NCBI GenBank assembly: GCA_903885505.1
Contig: CAISIU010000018.1
Location: 1 to 45,046 of the forward strand
DNA length: 45,046 nucleotides
Direction of reading: 5' to 3'
Source: an uncultured Actinomycetes bacterium
GTDB taxonomy: Bacteria > Actinomycetota > Acidimicrobiia > Acidimicrobiales > RAAP-2
The notes under the pieces were generated by a model, which was given only the letters and a program-made list of their open reading frames with translations, was not told where the DNA came from and searched no databases. The position numbers and the translations under genes are program-made. Below, in pieces: positions 9,211 through 18,027 of the stretch (positions are counted from its first letter, which is position 1; each line of letters begins with the position of its first letter).

Positions 9211-9984
9211 TTACGACCTAGCGGGCCTTTCTGAGAACCGCGGGGGGCGCTTTTCGATGAAGGCAGATACCCCTTCGTCGACATCGCCATGGGCGACGCT
9301 GAGCGTCTCGAGGTCGCGACCGTCGCCACCTTCACCTCGAGCGCGACGAGCGAGAGCAACTTTGGTCAACTCTTGTGCGTAGGCCGACCTCGAGATGATG
9401 GATGAGATCCATGCGTCAAGTTGTTCATCGAGATGCGGCACCACCTCGTGCACCAATCCACACTGCAACGCAAAGGCGGCATCGTGAAGGTCGCCGAGAA
9501 GGAGCAGTTGACGCGCGGTGGCTTCGCCGACATTTCGAACCAAGCGGTCAATGGCGCCCGCCGGGTACACGATGCCGAGCTTGACGGGAGTAACGCCGAC
9601 GACCAGATCGGCAGTGGCCACTCGGAGGTCGCAGGTCAGAGCCAGCTGCACCCCACCGCCGACACAGTTGCCATGAAGAGCAGCGATGGTCACCATGGGA
9701 AGTGACGCCAAGGCCTCTTCGGCGTCCGCGTTCAGTTGGCGATACGTGGTGCCGTCGACGTCAGCGGCGAGAGAGCGACCCAATTGCCGAATATTCGCGC
9801 CCGAGCAAAAGTGATCTCCCCGACCGCGAATGATGACGGCGCGCAAAGTGCTGTCACCGGCGGCGCGCAGCGCTTCATCGCGCAGTGACGCCCACATGTC
9901 GTAAGTCACGGCATTGAAGGTCGCCGGAGATGACAGCCACCAGGTCTCCACTTGACCCTCGTGGGAGCGCTGCACCTCAATCAT
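9211..9984 (-). CDS. Enoyl-CoA hydratase/isomerase (crotonase) family protein lacking both catalytic Glu
   Basis: A 257-residue crotonase-fold protein. The oxyanion-hole segments are present (C-S-G-A-N-I near residue 60, H-G-N-C-V-G-G-G at 104-111), so a CoA thioester is likely bound. The two glutamates of classical enoyl-CoA hydratase are replaced: Gln113 in G-V-Q-L and Val134 in T-P-V-K-L-G. A different crotonase reaction (isomerase, hydrolase or decarboxylase type) or loss of activity is therefore likely. ATG 9984 overlaps the upstream WbsX-like stop as ATGA, which fixes the start and suggests translational coupling. The next gene, the YVTN protein, begins 9 nt downstream. Confidence 0.85.
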   Translation of the reverse strand: MIEVQRSHEGQVETWWLSSPATFNAVTYDMWASLRDEALRAAGDSTLRAVIIRGRGDHFCSGANIRQLGRSLAADVDGTTYRQLNADAEEALASLPMVTIAALHGNCVGGGVQLALTCDLRVATADLVVGVTPVKLGIVYPAGAIDRLVRNVGEATARQLLLLGDLHDAAFALQCGLVHEVVPHLDEQLDAWISSIISRSAYAQELTKVALARRARGEGGDGRDLETLSVAHGDVDEGVSAFIEKRPPRFSERPARS

Positions 9985-11051
9985 TGGTCGACCCCCGTGG
10001 CGAGTCGCGCGCGACGAACAGCGTCGAGCCACCCACGACCATGAACGGCGTCGGGCTCGAGATAGTTGCCTTCGGCCCACTCGTTCCAACTCTTTACGAT
10101 GACCAACTGTCGGCCAGCGGGATTCTTCTTCTCGAGCTCGAGCGCGTCGGTGAGCTGTTGCTCAAAGCGCGCGGGGCTGGTGGATAAAGCGACGGCGCCG
10201 CGGCGCGTCGACCGCGGGGTGTTATCCCAGTTGGGCTGCACGCTTTGATGAAGTCGTCCCGATAGTGCCTGACGTGGTTGCGGCAGATGATCGGTGTAGT
10301 GGTAGCGAGCGGGTCCAAATCGTTCGTCGCGCGCGCGCAGGCGATCACGCACCTTCGTGCCGAGGGTGCGTGTAAAGGGAAACTCGACATAGAGGCCCCC
10401 GTCAAAACCGTCAGCATCATGCGTCGTGTACTGCACGCCCCATTCGCGTCCCTCGAGCCACGCGACGAGGTAGAGGCCGGGAAGTCCGAGTTCACGGGCC
10501 ACTTGCTGGAACTCCTCGACGAACTGACGAGCGTTCGGTAGTTCCGTGGGCCGGAAAATCAACATCACCGGCTTGCCGTCAATGGTGACGTAACGCGGAT
10601 CGGTCAAGGTCGGCAGCAAACTCGTCAGATGGGCGCGATGATCCTCAATGCCGGGGTAAGTCTGCTCAATGAGGATGTGATGCGAGAGACCGTGCCATAC
10701 CCCTGACCAACTTTGATTCGCCCACCCCACGAAGAAGGGAAAGTCGGGGGAGCCCGACGCCACCACCTCGCGCAGGGGTCGTTCCAGGATTTCGCGACCA
10801 CCGAACCAATAGTGCCAGTAGCAAAAACTGGTGATCCCCGCGATTTTCGCAAGCTCTACTTGGCGTTCGCGAATCTGCGGATCGAGCAACGAGTAGTAGC
10901 CCAGTTCCCCAGGGGTGACGGGTTGCGCGTGGCCACGAAAGAGGGGTCGCGCCCGCTTGACATTGGTCCATTCGGTAAAGCCTTCGCCCCACCATTCATC
11001 ATTTTCGGGGATTTGGTGAAACTGAGGGAGATACAGCGCGGACAATTCCAT
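9981..11051 (-). CDS. WbsX-like glycan-processing protein (GH99-like fold)
   Basis: A 356-residue protein of the glycosyltransferase WbsX family, found in polysaccharide clusters and related in fold to GH99-type enzymes. Family hallmarks are the N-terminal A-L-Y-L-P-Q-F-H-Q-I-P-E-N-D-x-W-W-G-x-G-F-T-E-W-T-N-V stretch (residues 5-31), F-C-Y-W-H-Y-W-F (about 97-104), W-A-N-Q-S-W, and the C-terminal K-S-W-N-E-W-A-E-G-N-Y-L-E-P-D signature. The ATG at 11051 shares its A with the TGA of the sulfotransferase gene, and its own stop overlaps the crotonase start. The biochemical reaction is not established for most members; a role in surface glycans fits the sulfotransferase and sulfatase beside it. 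Confidence 0.85.
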   Translation of the reverse strand: MELSALYLPQFHQIPENDEWWGEGFTEWTNVKRARPLFRGHAQPVTPGELGYYSLLDPQIRERQVELAKIAGITSFCYWHYWFGGREILERPLREVVASGSPDFPFFVGWANQSWSGVWHGLSHHILIEQTYPGIEDHRAHLTSLLPTLTDPRYVTIDGKPVMLIFRPTELPNARQFVEEFQQVARELGLPGLYLVAWLEGREWGVQYTTHDADGFDGGLYVEFPFTRTLGTKVRDRLRARDERFGPARYHYTDHLPQPRQALSGRLHQSVQPNWDNTPRSTRRGAVALSTSPARFEQQLTDALELEKKNPAGRQLVIVKSWNEWAEGNYLEPDAVHGRGWLDAVRRARLATGVDQ

Positions 11052-11926
11052 CAGGCACCTCGCGTAATGACGTCAGACAGCGAACCCACCACGGTGCCGT
11101 CAGTGCCGTAAAAGGCGGACCAGGGGGACGCCGCGAGGCGGGGCGTGGCGGCGGCGATCCACTCGGCGGGAAAAGCGGCCCCGGCCGACGTGGAAGAGGT
11201 CTGTCGGAAATTCGTTTGTGACCATCGGCCCACGTCGACACGGTCCACGTCGAGTGCCTCCCAGGTGGGGTGATGGGCGGCGGCAAAAGAGCGAATGCGC
11301 GCCAGTTCGTGGCGCGGGTCGGATAATAAATCTTCGTAGGAGACCCACCATGCTCGAGCGTCGCGGGCGTTCTCGTAGGCGTCGCACCACGAGGTCACTT
11401 CACGAGCGAAATTCTCCGCCGGTGACCGCGAGGGGTCACACCAGCCCAGGTCGACGACCGAACGGGCAATGTCGTAGGGGTGGCGCGTCAAAATCACCAC
11501 GGGAATATCGGGTCGCTGTGCGCTGACCGCATCGAGGAGCCACATCGCGCGAACGTCTTTCACGACGCTGCGCCGCGGCAGGTGCGAGTGGTTCATCTGG
11601 TCAGTCCACGACGACCACAAGCGCCCCGACAAGGCGCGCAGCACATCACGAGTGGCGGGGGAGTCCGTGCGGGGAAGCTTGGTCAGGGCCGCATCTTCAC
11701 CCGTGATGATGTTGTCGGCCACGTTCGCTGGCTCATAAACCAGTCGAGTCCCGAGAGGTGAGGCGAGCATTTCGAGTAACCACGTCGATCCACTTCGTTG
11801 CCACGAGCAAATCCACAGTGCGCGATGTGATCCGGGGCCGAGGACGATCGATTGGCGACGACGTCGCCATTGTTGGCGCAGGTAACGGCCGTGATGGCGA
11901 ACCCGAGTAATGCTCGACGAAGTCAC
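11051..11926 (-). CDS. Sulfotransferase family protein
   Basis: A 291-residue PAPS-dependent sulfotransferase-like protein. The 5'-phosphosulfate loop Q-R-S-G-S-T-W-L is at residues 43-50 and the 3'-phosphate motif V-I-L-T-R-H-P-Y-D-I-A-R-S lies near residue 145. These are the two PAPS-binding hallmarks. It probably moves sulfate onto a carbohydrate or lipid hydroxyl group. The start is GTG 11926, the first usable start after the sulfatase stop 23 nt upstream. Its TGA overlaps the ATG of the WbsX-like gene by one base. The acceptor is unknown, but the neighbour makes a glycan plausible. Confidence 0.87.
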   Translation of the reverse strand: MTSSSITRVRHHGRYLRQQWRRRRQSIVLGPGSHRALWICSWQRSGSTWLLEMLASPLGTRLVYEPANVADNIITGEDAALTKLPRTDSPATRDVLRALSGRLWSSWTDQMNHSHLPRRSVVKDVRAMWLLDAVSAQRPDIPVVILTRHPYDIARSVVDLGWCDPSRSPAENFAREVTSWCDAYENARDARAWWVSYEDLLSDPRHELARIRSFAAAHHPTWEALDVDRVDVGRWSQTNFRQTSSTSAGAAFPAEWIAAATPRLAASPWSAFYGTDGTVVGSLSDVITRGA

Positions 11927-11949
11927 GAGGGAAAGTCTCGCAGATGCGA

Positions 11950-14202
11950 CTACTGGCGACCCATCTCTGCTCGCATGGCGCTCTTCTCCAAATCTTGCTC
12001 CTGCTGACGAGACACGGAGATAAGAGAGATGGTGACGCAGCGAATTCGTCCGGTGAAAGCGAAGGGCCCGTGGTAGAGCTCGCTGACCGGCCCGGCGGTG
12101 TCCGTGGCCACTCGGTGACCCACCGAGGAGATGACGCGCAAGATGGTGGCGATCTCACCGTGGCCCACCTCGACACCATTGTGCTCCAAGGTCACCTCGG
12201 CGCCCGCATCGCGACGGCGAAAGCGCAGGGCCAACTCGTCGCCGTCTCGCAGCGACAAGGCACGACTGCGAATGATGCTGTGCTCTTGGAAGTAGTTGTA
12301 ATCGAGGATGAAGTGGCCGTCCTGCACGAACACGGTGAGACCCGAGTTTTCCGTGCCGGACGAGAAAATGACGCCGTCACCGGCGACGGCAATGTCGGCC
12401 ACGAGGTCGAAACTGCGTCCGCCAATCGCGGCGCCCGCTTGTGCGGGCAGGGGGCTGACCGGTGGGAAGTAGCGATAGACACGGTCGGGTCGGTGCGGGC
12501 CGTGCTCTTGAAAGCGCATGGCGAGCAATTCGGCCAAGCGGTCGTCTAACGGCAAGATTTGGTGCGTCGTCGTTTGCTCCCACCACAAATCAATTAATGC
12601 CTTCAATTTGTCCGGCTCGCTCGCCGCGAGGTCGTGGCACTCGGAGCGGTCCTTGTCGTAGTGGTAGAGCTCCCACTGGTCGTCGTCATAGGACGTCGTC
12701 GCGATGTGGCGAGTGACAGCCTTCCAGCCGTCGTGAATCATCGCGCGGTGGCCCACCATTTCGAAATATTGCGTCGGGTGAGAACTGGGCGCGGTCTCGT
12801 CGGCAAAGGTAGGCACGAGGGTGCTGCCCGCGACGGGAATCTGGGGTTGGCCGCGATAGATCTCGGGGACGGTGGCGCCCGTGACGTCAAAAACGGTGGC
12901 GGCGATGTCCGTGACGTAGGTGAATTGATCGCGAATGGACCCAGCCACGTCGGTGGTGTGCCGTGGCACCTTCATGATGAGGGGAACGTGCACGCCACCT
13001 TCGTGGGTGTTCTGCTTGTACCAGCGATACGGCGTATTGCCGGCCTGCGCCCAGCCCCAGGGGTAATTGGTGTGGCTGTGTGGTCCGCCGATGTCCTCGA
13101 GGTGGGCGACCGCCTCGTCGGGGGTTTCCCAGATGCCATTGAAGAACTTCATTTCGTGCAGCACGCCGAAGGGACCACCTTCTTGGCTAGCGCCGTTGTC
13201 ACTTTGCAGCACGATCATGGTGTTGTCGTACACGCCGAGATCTTTGAGATCGGCGATGAGTCGGCCAATCTGATCGTCGGTGTGGTGAAGGAACGCCGCG
13301 AAGGCTTCCTGGAGGCGACAGGCCAACTTCCGCTGGTTGTCCGACAAGGTCGTCCACTCTTCAACGCCAGGGTTACGCGGCGCGAGCACCGTGCCCTCGG
13401 GGATGAGACCCATTTCGTTTTGGCGAGCGAAGATGCGCTCGCGCGCGGCATCCCAGCCGTCGTCGAACTTGCCGCGCCACTGCTCGAGGTAGGACGCGGG
13501 GGCCTGGTGCGGGGCGTGGGTGGCTCCCAGCGCGAGATACATGAAGAAGGGGCGGTCAGGCCGCACGCTGAGCGAGTCGTGAATGAATTCGCCGGCCTTG
13601 TCAATCAAGTCCTCGGTGAGGTGGTAGCCCTCGTCGGGAGTGGCGGGCGGTAACACGTGGTGGTTGTCGTAGGTCAGCGAGGGGCTGAACTGGTCGGTCT
13701 CGCCATCGAGAAATCCGTAGTAGCGATCGAAGCCACGCTGCAGCGGCCAATTATCAAACGGGCCAGCGGCGCTGGCTTCCTCGAGGGGTACGAGGTGCCA
13801 TTTGCCCACCGCGAAGGTCGCGTAGCCCTCGTCGCGAAGTACCTCGCCCATGGTGGTGACGTTGCGGCTCAGTGCGCCGCGCATGTGGGGAAATCCACTA
13901 TTGAAGTTCGAGATGGCCCGCACTCCCACGTCGTGGTGATTACGACCCGTGAGCAGGGCGGCGCGCGTGGGGGAGCACAGGGGGGTGACGTGGTAGTTGG
14001 TGTAGCGAAGACCGTCGGCGGCCAGCGCGTCGATGTTCGGTGTGGGGACGTCGCCTCCGAAGCAGGAGAAGTGACCGAAACCCAGGTCGTCAATCAAAAT
14101 GACGATGACGTTCGGTGCCTCATCGCCCGGGTGTGCCGGCTGTGGCCACCACGGAGTCGATTCTTGCCACGTCTTACCAATGTGTCCCTGAAAGTCGCTC
14201 AT
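11950..14202 (-). CDS. Type I (formylglycine) sulfatase, arylsulfatase-like
   Basis: A 750-residue sulfatase of the alkaline-phosphatase superfamily that hydrolyses sulfate esters. Metal-binding D-D is at residues 38-39 and the formylglycine motif C-S-P-T-R at 76-80, with A-A-L-L-T-G-R after it. G-K-W-H, the S-D-N-G metal site and T-H-E-G-G follow. No signal peptide is seen, so it seems cytoplasmic unless exported otherwise. It is longer than minimal sulfatases: roughly the last 200 residues form a beta-rich extension. ATG 14202 follows AGGAG with 5-nt spacing; a GTG 6 nt upstream is too close to that site. No formylglycine-generating enzyme is in the window. It heads the minus-strand glycan run. 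Confidence 0.93.
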   Translation of the reverse strand: MSDFQGHIGKTWQESTPWWPQPAHPGDEAPNVIVILIDDLGFGHFSCFGGDVPTPNIDALAADGLRYTNYHVTPLCSPTRAALLTGRNHHDVGVRAISNFNSGFPHMRGALSRNVTTMGEVLRDEGYATFAVGKWHLVPLEEASAAGPFDNWPLQRGFDRYYGFLDGETDQFSPSLTYDNHHVLPPATPDEGYHLTEDLIDKAGEFIHDSLSVRPDRPFFMYLALGATHAPHQAPASYLEQWRGKFDDGWDAARERIFARQNEMGLIPEGTVLAPRNPGVEEWTTLSDNQRKLACRLQEAFAAFLHHTDDQIGRLIADLKDLGVYDNTMIVLQSDNGASQEGGPFGVLHEMKFFNGIWETPDEAVAHLEDIGGPHSHTNYPWGWAQAGNTPYRWYKQNTHEGGVHVPLIMKVPRHTTDVAGSIRDQFTYVTDIAATVFDVTGATVPEIYRGQPQIPVAGSTLVPTFADETAPSSHPTQYFEMVGHRAMIHDGWKAVTRHIATTSYDDDQWELYHYDKDRSECHDLAASEPDKLKALIDLWWEQTTTHQILPLDDRLAELLAMRFQEHGPHRPDRVYRYFPPVSPLPAQAGAAIGGRSFDLVADIAVAGDGVIFSSGTENSGLTVFVQDGHFILDYNYFQEHSIIRSRALSLRDGDELALRFRRRDAGAEVTLEHNGVEVGHGEIATILRVISSVGHRVATDTAGPVSELYHGPFAFTGRIRCVTISLISVSRQQEQDLEKSAMRAEMGRQ

Positions 14203-14245
14203 CGTCACTCCTTGTCAGGACCGACGCTACGCCATTGGGCGTTCG

Positions 14246-14986
14246 TCAGGCGGTGACTGAAGCTGCGCGTCGCGCCATCACGGCGACGCCGAGAGCGATG
14301 AAAGCGAGCCACACCAATGAGATATTGCCCAGACCCAAATTCAGGCCTCCACGATGGTGAGGCATGGCGAGATAGTCAGCCACCGAGGCACCGAGGGGCC
14401 GCGTCACGATGTAGGCCAACCAGAAACAGGCAATCTCGCCGCGGCGGGTGATGGCCCACCACAAGGCAGGTAACGCGAAGGCGGCAGCGAAAAGGAAAAT
14501 TGAACCGCCGTATCCCAGTTTGACGGTAACTGCGGTGTAGTCGCCGAGGGCGGTGCCGAGCGCGAAGGTGGCAATGATGGTGGCCCAGTAAAAGAGTTCG
14601 CGGCGAGTGCTGTCGATGTGGTCCATGGAAACGGTGCCTTCGACGAGTCGCCAGAGCAGGAATAGCCCGATAACACCCGTGAGGCACACGGCAGTTGACA
14701 CCGCGTAGGGAACGCCCAACCCGACGTGCATCACGTCCGCCACTTGGGTGCCAAAAATCGCCACCATCGTGACCGTCAGCCAGTAGCGCGCCGTGCTGAA
14801 AGAGTCGCGCCGAATCTGCCAGAACACGATGGCCGCAAACACGACGACACTCACGACGACCGCCGCGTACTGGTTGAAGTGCTTGATGATCCAGTCCGAG
14901 CTCGCTTCTCCTGCCCCGGTCGTTAACAGTTTGAGGAGCCAGAAGCCAACCGCAACGTGAGGAACTTTATTAAGTGGGCGCGGCAT
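14246..14986 (-). CDS. COG4705-like multi-pass membrane protein
   Basis: About 246 residues with seven or eight hydrophobic segments, inner membrane. Four similar turns stand out, each with Gly then Asp after a membrane span: G-E-A-S-S-D, G-T-Q-V-A-D, G-T-A-L-G-D-Y and G-A-S-V-A-D-Y. This internal repetition is typical of the uncharacterised COG4705 family. Function is unknown; repeated acidic residues in membranes would fit ion or metabolite transport. ATG 14986 has GGAG 9 nt before it. An earlier in-frame ATG at 15001 has AAGG directly against it, which is poor spacing. It follows the TetR gene by a few bases and is probably its co-transcribed target. Confidence 0.7.
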   Translation of the reverse strand: MPRPLNKVPHVAVGFWLLKLLTTGAGEASSDWIIKHFNQYAAVVVSVVVFAAIVFWQIRRDSFSTARYWLTVTMVAIFGTQVADVMHVGLGVPYAVSTAVCLTGVIGLFLLWRLVEGTVSMDHIDSTRRELFYWATIIATFALGTALGDYTAVTVKLGYGGSIFLFAAAFALPALWWAITRRGEIACFWLAYIVTRPLGASVADYLAMPHHRGGLNLGLGNISLVWLAFIALGVAVMARRAASVTA

Positions 14987-15003
14987 GTTCACCGTCTCCA
15001 TCC

Positions 15004-15588
15004 TTATTTCCAGTCGTCCGTGAGTTCGTCAAGGCGTTCCATCATGCTGGCGAGAAGCACCATTGAGTCCGCCATCGCCTGAGGCGTAAACACGCGAGGT
15101 TGGGCGGGGGTGAACATGGCCTGAGCCTGGATGAAGGAGAAGGCAATCACCATCGCTGCGGCCTGAGCGCGTTCACTCGCGCTAGGGCTGACCCGCAAGT
15201 GGTCTGCCGAGAGGCCGAGAAAACTCGTGATGACGTGGGGGTCAACGGCCAGTCGGTCGGGTTTGGTCCCCGATAGTGAGAGCCACGTGGAGAGCTTCAC
15301 CCACAAAAACAGATCACCAATGGGCGTAATGCCGATGGGCTCATTGTCGGCGAGAAAGCGCAGTGTTCGCTCTTCTAGAAAGCGAAGGGCAGCAATAAGG
15401 AGATTCTCCACGCTGTCGAAGTTGCGAAAGATGACATTGGGGTCCATGTGCACTTCGTGAGCAATTCGCCGAGCGGTGATCTCGGGAAAGGGGATGCTTT
15501 CGGCGAGATGAATAACGGCGTCAATTAAAAGACGCTGCGCCTCGAGGCTCGATACTCGAGGCTTCGGGTGAACTTTCGGGTCCGACAT
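15004..15588 (-). CDS. TetR/AcrR-type transcriptional regulator
   Basis: A 194-residue regulator. The N-terminal helix-turn-helix fits TetR: R-L-L-I-D-A-V-I-H-L-A, then I-T-A-R-R-I-A-H-E-V-H-M-D-P-N-V-I-F-R-N-F and an L-L-I-A-A-L helix (about residues 17-70). The C-terminal ligand domain is all-helical with no recognisable family. ATG 15588 fits the usual length; the open frame extends upstream but without TetR-like sequence. It is followed closely by the COG4705-like gene and is divergent from the secreted repeat-protein gene at 15707. The perfect inverted repeat at 15658-15692 is the obvious candidate operator. Confidence 0.85.
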   Translation of the reverse strand: MSDPKVHPKPRVSSLEAQRLLIDAVIHLAESIPFPEITARRIAHEVHMDPNVIFRNFDSVENLLIAALRFLEERTLRFLADNEPIGITPIGDLFLWVKLSTWLSLSGTKPDRLAVDPHVITSFLGLSADHLRVSPSASERAQAAAMVIAFSFIQAQAMFTPAQPRVFTPQAMADSMVLLASMMERLDELTDDWK

Positions 15589-15657
15589 AGGTCGCTTCGA
15601 ACCATACCCTTCGATGTCCTCGTGTCTATGACGATGAGCTGGCAAAACATCGGATAA

Positions 15658-15692
15658 TGTCTTTTTTGTCAACAAAGATGACAAAAAAGACA
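15658..15692. promoter_or_regulatory. Perfect 14-bp inverted repeat, candidate TetR operator
   Basis: TGTCTTTTTTGTCA and its exact complement TGACAAAAAAGACA are separated by 7 nt (ACAAAGA). The site lies between the divergent TetR gene and the secreted-protein gene, ends 14 nt before the latter's GTG, and overlaps the last base of a GATAAT box (15653-15658) that could be its -10. Binding there would block that promoter. Regulation by the neighbouring TetR protein is inferred from position. Confidence 0.6.
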
Positions 15693-15706
15693 GAAAGCGG
15701 CATTTC

Positions 15707-18016
15707 GTGAAACTTTTACGCCTCATCTCGTTTGCGACGATGTCGCTGGCGGCTGCCAGCTCGGTGTCGATTCCCGTGGCGGGGGCGTCCTCGCCACGTC
15801 AGGCGCATACTGCATCCGCGCCGTCGTCCCGTTACAGCGTGGTCCAGCCAGCCGTTTTCGCACCGGGCCTGCAAAATGCGAGCCCCTATGACTACTTTCT
15901 CGACGTGTCGTGCGCTGCCCCGGGCGACTGCACGGCGGTCGGTCAATTCTTCGCTGCGGATGACGACAACCAGGCGATGACTCAAACATCAACAAACGGA
16001 GTGTGGGCACCCGCTCAACCCGCCAATTTTGGCGACGACTTCCCGACGCCGTATCGAAATGGAGCTTTCACCTCAGTGTCATGTACGTCGCGGGGCAACT
16101 GCACCGCCGTCGGATATACGGGCAATTTGGCCATCGCCCAGACCTTGACGAACGGAGTGTGGGGTCATGTGGTCGTCATCCCCTTCAGTTCCTCGATCTT
16201 GCGCAGCCCCGATGGGCCCAACGACCACCTCTATTCAATTTCGTGTTCGTCACCGGGCAACTGCACCGCCGCGGGGGACTACGGCAATGAAAATAGCTAC
16301 GACGTTCCCATGACCGCTCAAATGGTCGGTGGGGTGTGGGGACCGGCCACCCCGGGGCTTTTTCCCTCAAACTACGACCTTTCCCCGAACGCGTCGTACA
16401 CCAAAATCTCCTGCGCATCCGCGGGCAACTGCACCGCGGCGGGCAGCCACTACCGCTGGCCTACCGGGATGGAGACATACCTGTCGACATCGACGGCGGG
16501 AGCGTGGAGTACCGCGGTCGTGGTCCCGAACTTTCAAATGATGTCACTGTCGTGCTCTGGCCCCGGTAGCTGCACCGCCTCGGGCCACACGACCGATTCG
16601 AATGGTGGCACGATTGCGGCCACCGTCTCGTCGACGAATGGCATCTGGGGATCACTCGACGTCCTAGATCTTCCGTACCCAAATTCAGCCTTGATTTCCG
16701 TGGACTGCACAGCTCCCGGTAGCTGCACCGCGGTGGGCTATTACGACGATGCCGACTGGCATTCGACTCCCGTGATGGAAACGTCGGTGGGCGGGGTGTG
16801 GTTGACGCCGGTGATTGGCGTCACCGTGACGGAGGGGGGCAGCAGTGATCCGGCGGCGAACGGACTTCTCGCGAGCGTGTCGTGCACCTCGGCGGGGTAT
16901 TGCAGTGCGGCCGGATCTGCCTACGACGTCAATGGCGGCACCGAGGGAATAACGATTATCCAAACGAATGGCACCTGGTCAGCGGCCGCCACAGCCAGCT
17001 TCTCGCCGTCGGTGAGCGCTCAACCTCGAGGTGATGCGTTCTACGCGATTTCCTGCAGTGCTCCGGGCTCGTGCACTGCGGCAGGCAACTTCACCGACGT
17101 CAACAACAACTATCCGGCGATGACGCAAACATTCATGGCGCCCCCGCCGAGCGCCCCTCAGAATGTCTCGTTTTCTCCCGCACCCGGTCACGCCATTGTG
17201 AACTGGTCTGCACCAGCGAATCTCAATGGCGCCAGCGTTACGGGGTATCGCGTGACGGTTCGACGCGCAAGTAACGGCGCGGTGCAAAGGACCGTGGAGG
17301 TGAGTGCCTCGCCGACTCAGGCGATCATCACTTTGCCGGTCTCGTCTTTCACCTTCAGCGTGGCGGCGCTCACCACGTCGGGTGTGGGTGACGCGTCCGA
17401 GCCGCTGACCGCCTCGACCACGGCATCGACCGGTGTTCGCATTCCTCCCGCTCCGCGAGCGCTCACCGCAGTCGTGGCGAACGGCAGTGCACGTCTCTCG
17501 TGGTTGCCACCTGTCCTCAGTGACGGTGGATCACTTATTTACCAATACATCGTGAGCGACGGACACGGACACGGCTGCGCGAGTGGCAGCGACGCACGAT
17601 TTGCGGCCACCCAGTTTGCGTGCTCGGTGACGGGTCTGACCAATGGATCTCGCTATAGCTTCAGCGTGACCGCCATCAACATCATGGGTTCGTCGCAGCC
17701 GTCGCCGGTCGTGGTGGTCAGTCCGGCGTCGCCGCCGACGTCAGCACCGATGGTGAGCGTCGACTCGCTGACCGCGCACCGCGCCACCTTGAATGTCACC
17801 GCCCCTCGTGACATGGGCGGGCGAGCCCTGCTCGGTTACGAGGCCAGTTTTGACAATGGACGCACGTGGATGTCGCTGTACTACTTCACCTCGGGCAACC
17901 AGATTCAGTTGGGTGCGCTTACTCCCGGTAATTCGTACCGCGTGTTGATTCGGGCGCGAAACCAAGTGGGTACATCCCCGTCGGCAGTCGTGATTTTCAC
18001 CCTGCCGAGGCATTGA
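15707..18016 (+). CDS. Secreted protein with eight Cys-x5-Cys repeats and Fn3-like domains
   Basis: A 769-residue exported protein, unrecognised as a whole. A signal peptide (residues 1 to about 28, A-G-A-S cleavage region) is followed by eight repeats of roughly 45-65 residues up to about residue 480. Each contains S-C-x4-G-x-C-T/S-A-x-G, two cysteines that could form a disulfide, and often a following N-G-x-W. Eight such units suggest a beta-propeller. Three Fn3-like domains follow (about 480-570, 575-675, 680-768) with typical P-x-x-P and W-x-P-P starts. There is no sorting signal or membrane anchor at the C-terminus, so it is probably released. GTG start at 15707; a weak purine-rich stretch (AGAAAG) precedes it. 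Likely controlled through the inverted repeat upstream. Confidence 0.8.
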   Translation: MKLLRLISFATMSLAAASSVSIPVAGASSPRQAHTASAPSSRYSVVQPAVFAPGLQNASPYDYFLDVSCAAPGDCTAVGQFFAADDDNQAMTQTSTNGVWAPAQPANFGDDFPTPYRNGAFTSVSCTSRGNCTAVGYTGNLAIAQTLTNGVWGHVVVIPFSSSILRSPDGPNDHLYSISCSSPGNCTAAGDYGNENSYDVPMTAQMVGGVWGPATPGLFPSNYDLSPNASYTKISCASAGNCTAAGSHYRWPTGMETYLSTSTAGAWSTAVVVPNFQMMSLSCSGPGSCTASGHTTDSNGGTIAATVSSTNGIWGSLDVLDLPYPNSALISVDCTAPGSCTAVGYYDDADWHSTPVMETSVGGVWLTPVIGVTVTEGGSSDPAANGLLASVSCTSAGYCSAAGSAYDVNGGTEGITIIQTNGTWSAAATASFSPSVSAQPRGDAFYAISCSAPGSCTAAGNFTDVNNNYPAMTQTFMAPPPSAPQNVSFSPAPGHAIVNWSAPANLNGASVTGYRVTVRRASNGAVQRTVEVSASPTQAIITLPVSSFTFSVAALTTSGVGDASEPLTASTTASTGVRIPPAPRALTAVVANGSARLSWLPPVLSDGGSLIYQYIVSDGHGHGCASGSDARFAATQFACSVTGLTNGSRYSFSVTAINIMGSSQPSPVVVVSPASPPTSAPMVSVDSLTAHRATLNVTAPRDMGGRALLGYEASFDNGRTWMSLYYFTSGNQIQLGALTPGNSYRVLIRARNQVGTSPSAVVIFTLPRH

Positions 18017-18027
18017 TCGAAGCAAAA

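Noticed and set aside
12634-13653. 339-codon plus-strand open frame opposite the sulfatase
   Set aside because: It is fully antisense to conserved sulfatase motifs and shows no family features.
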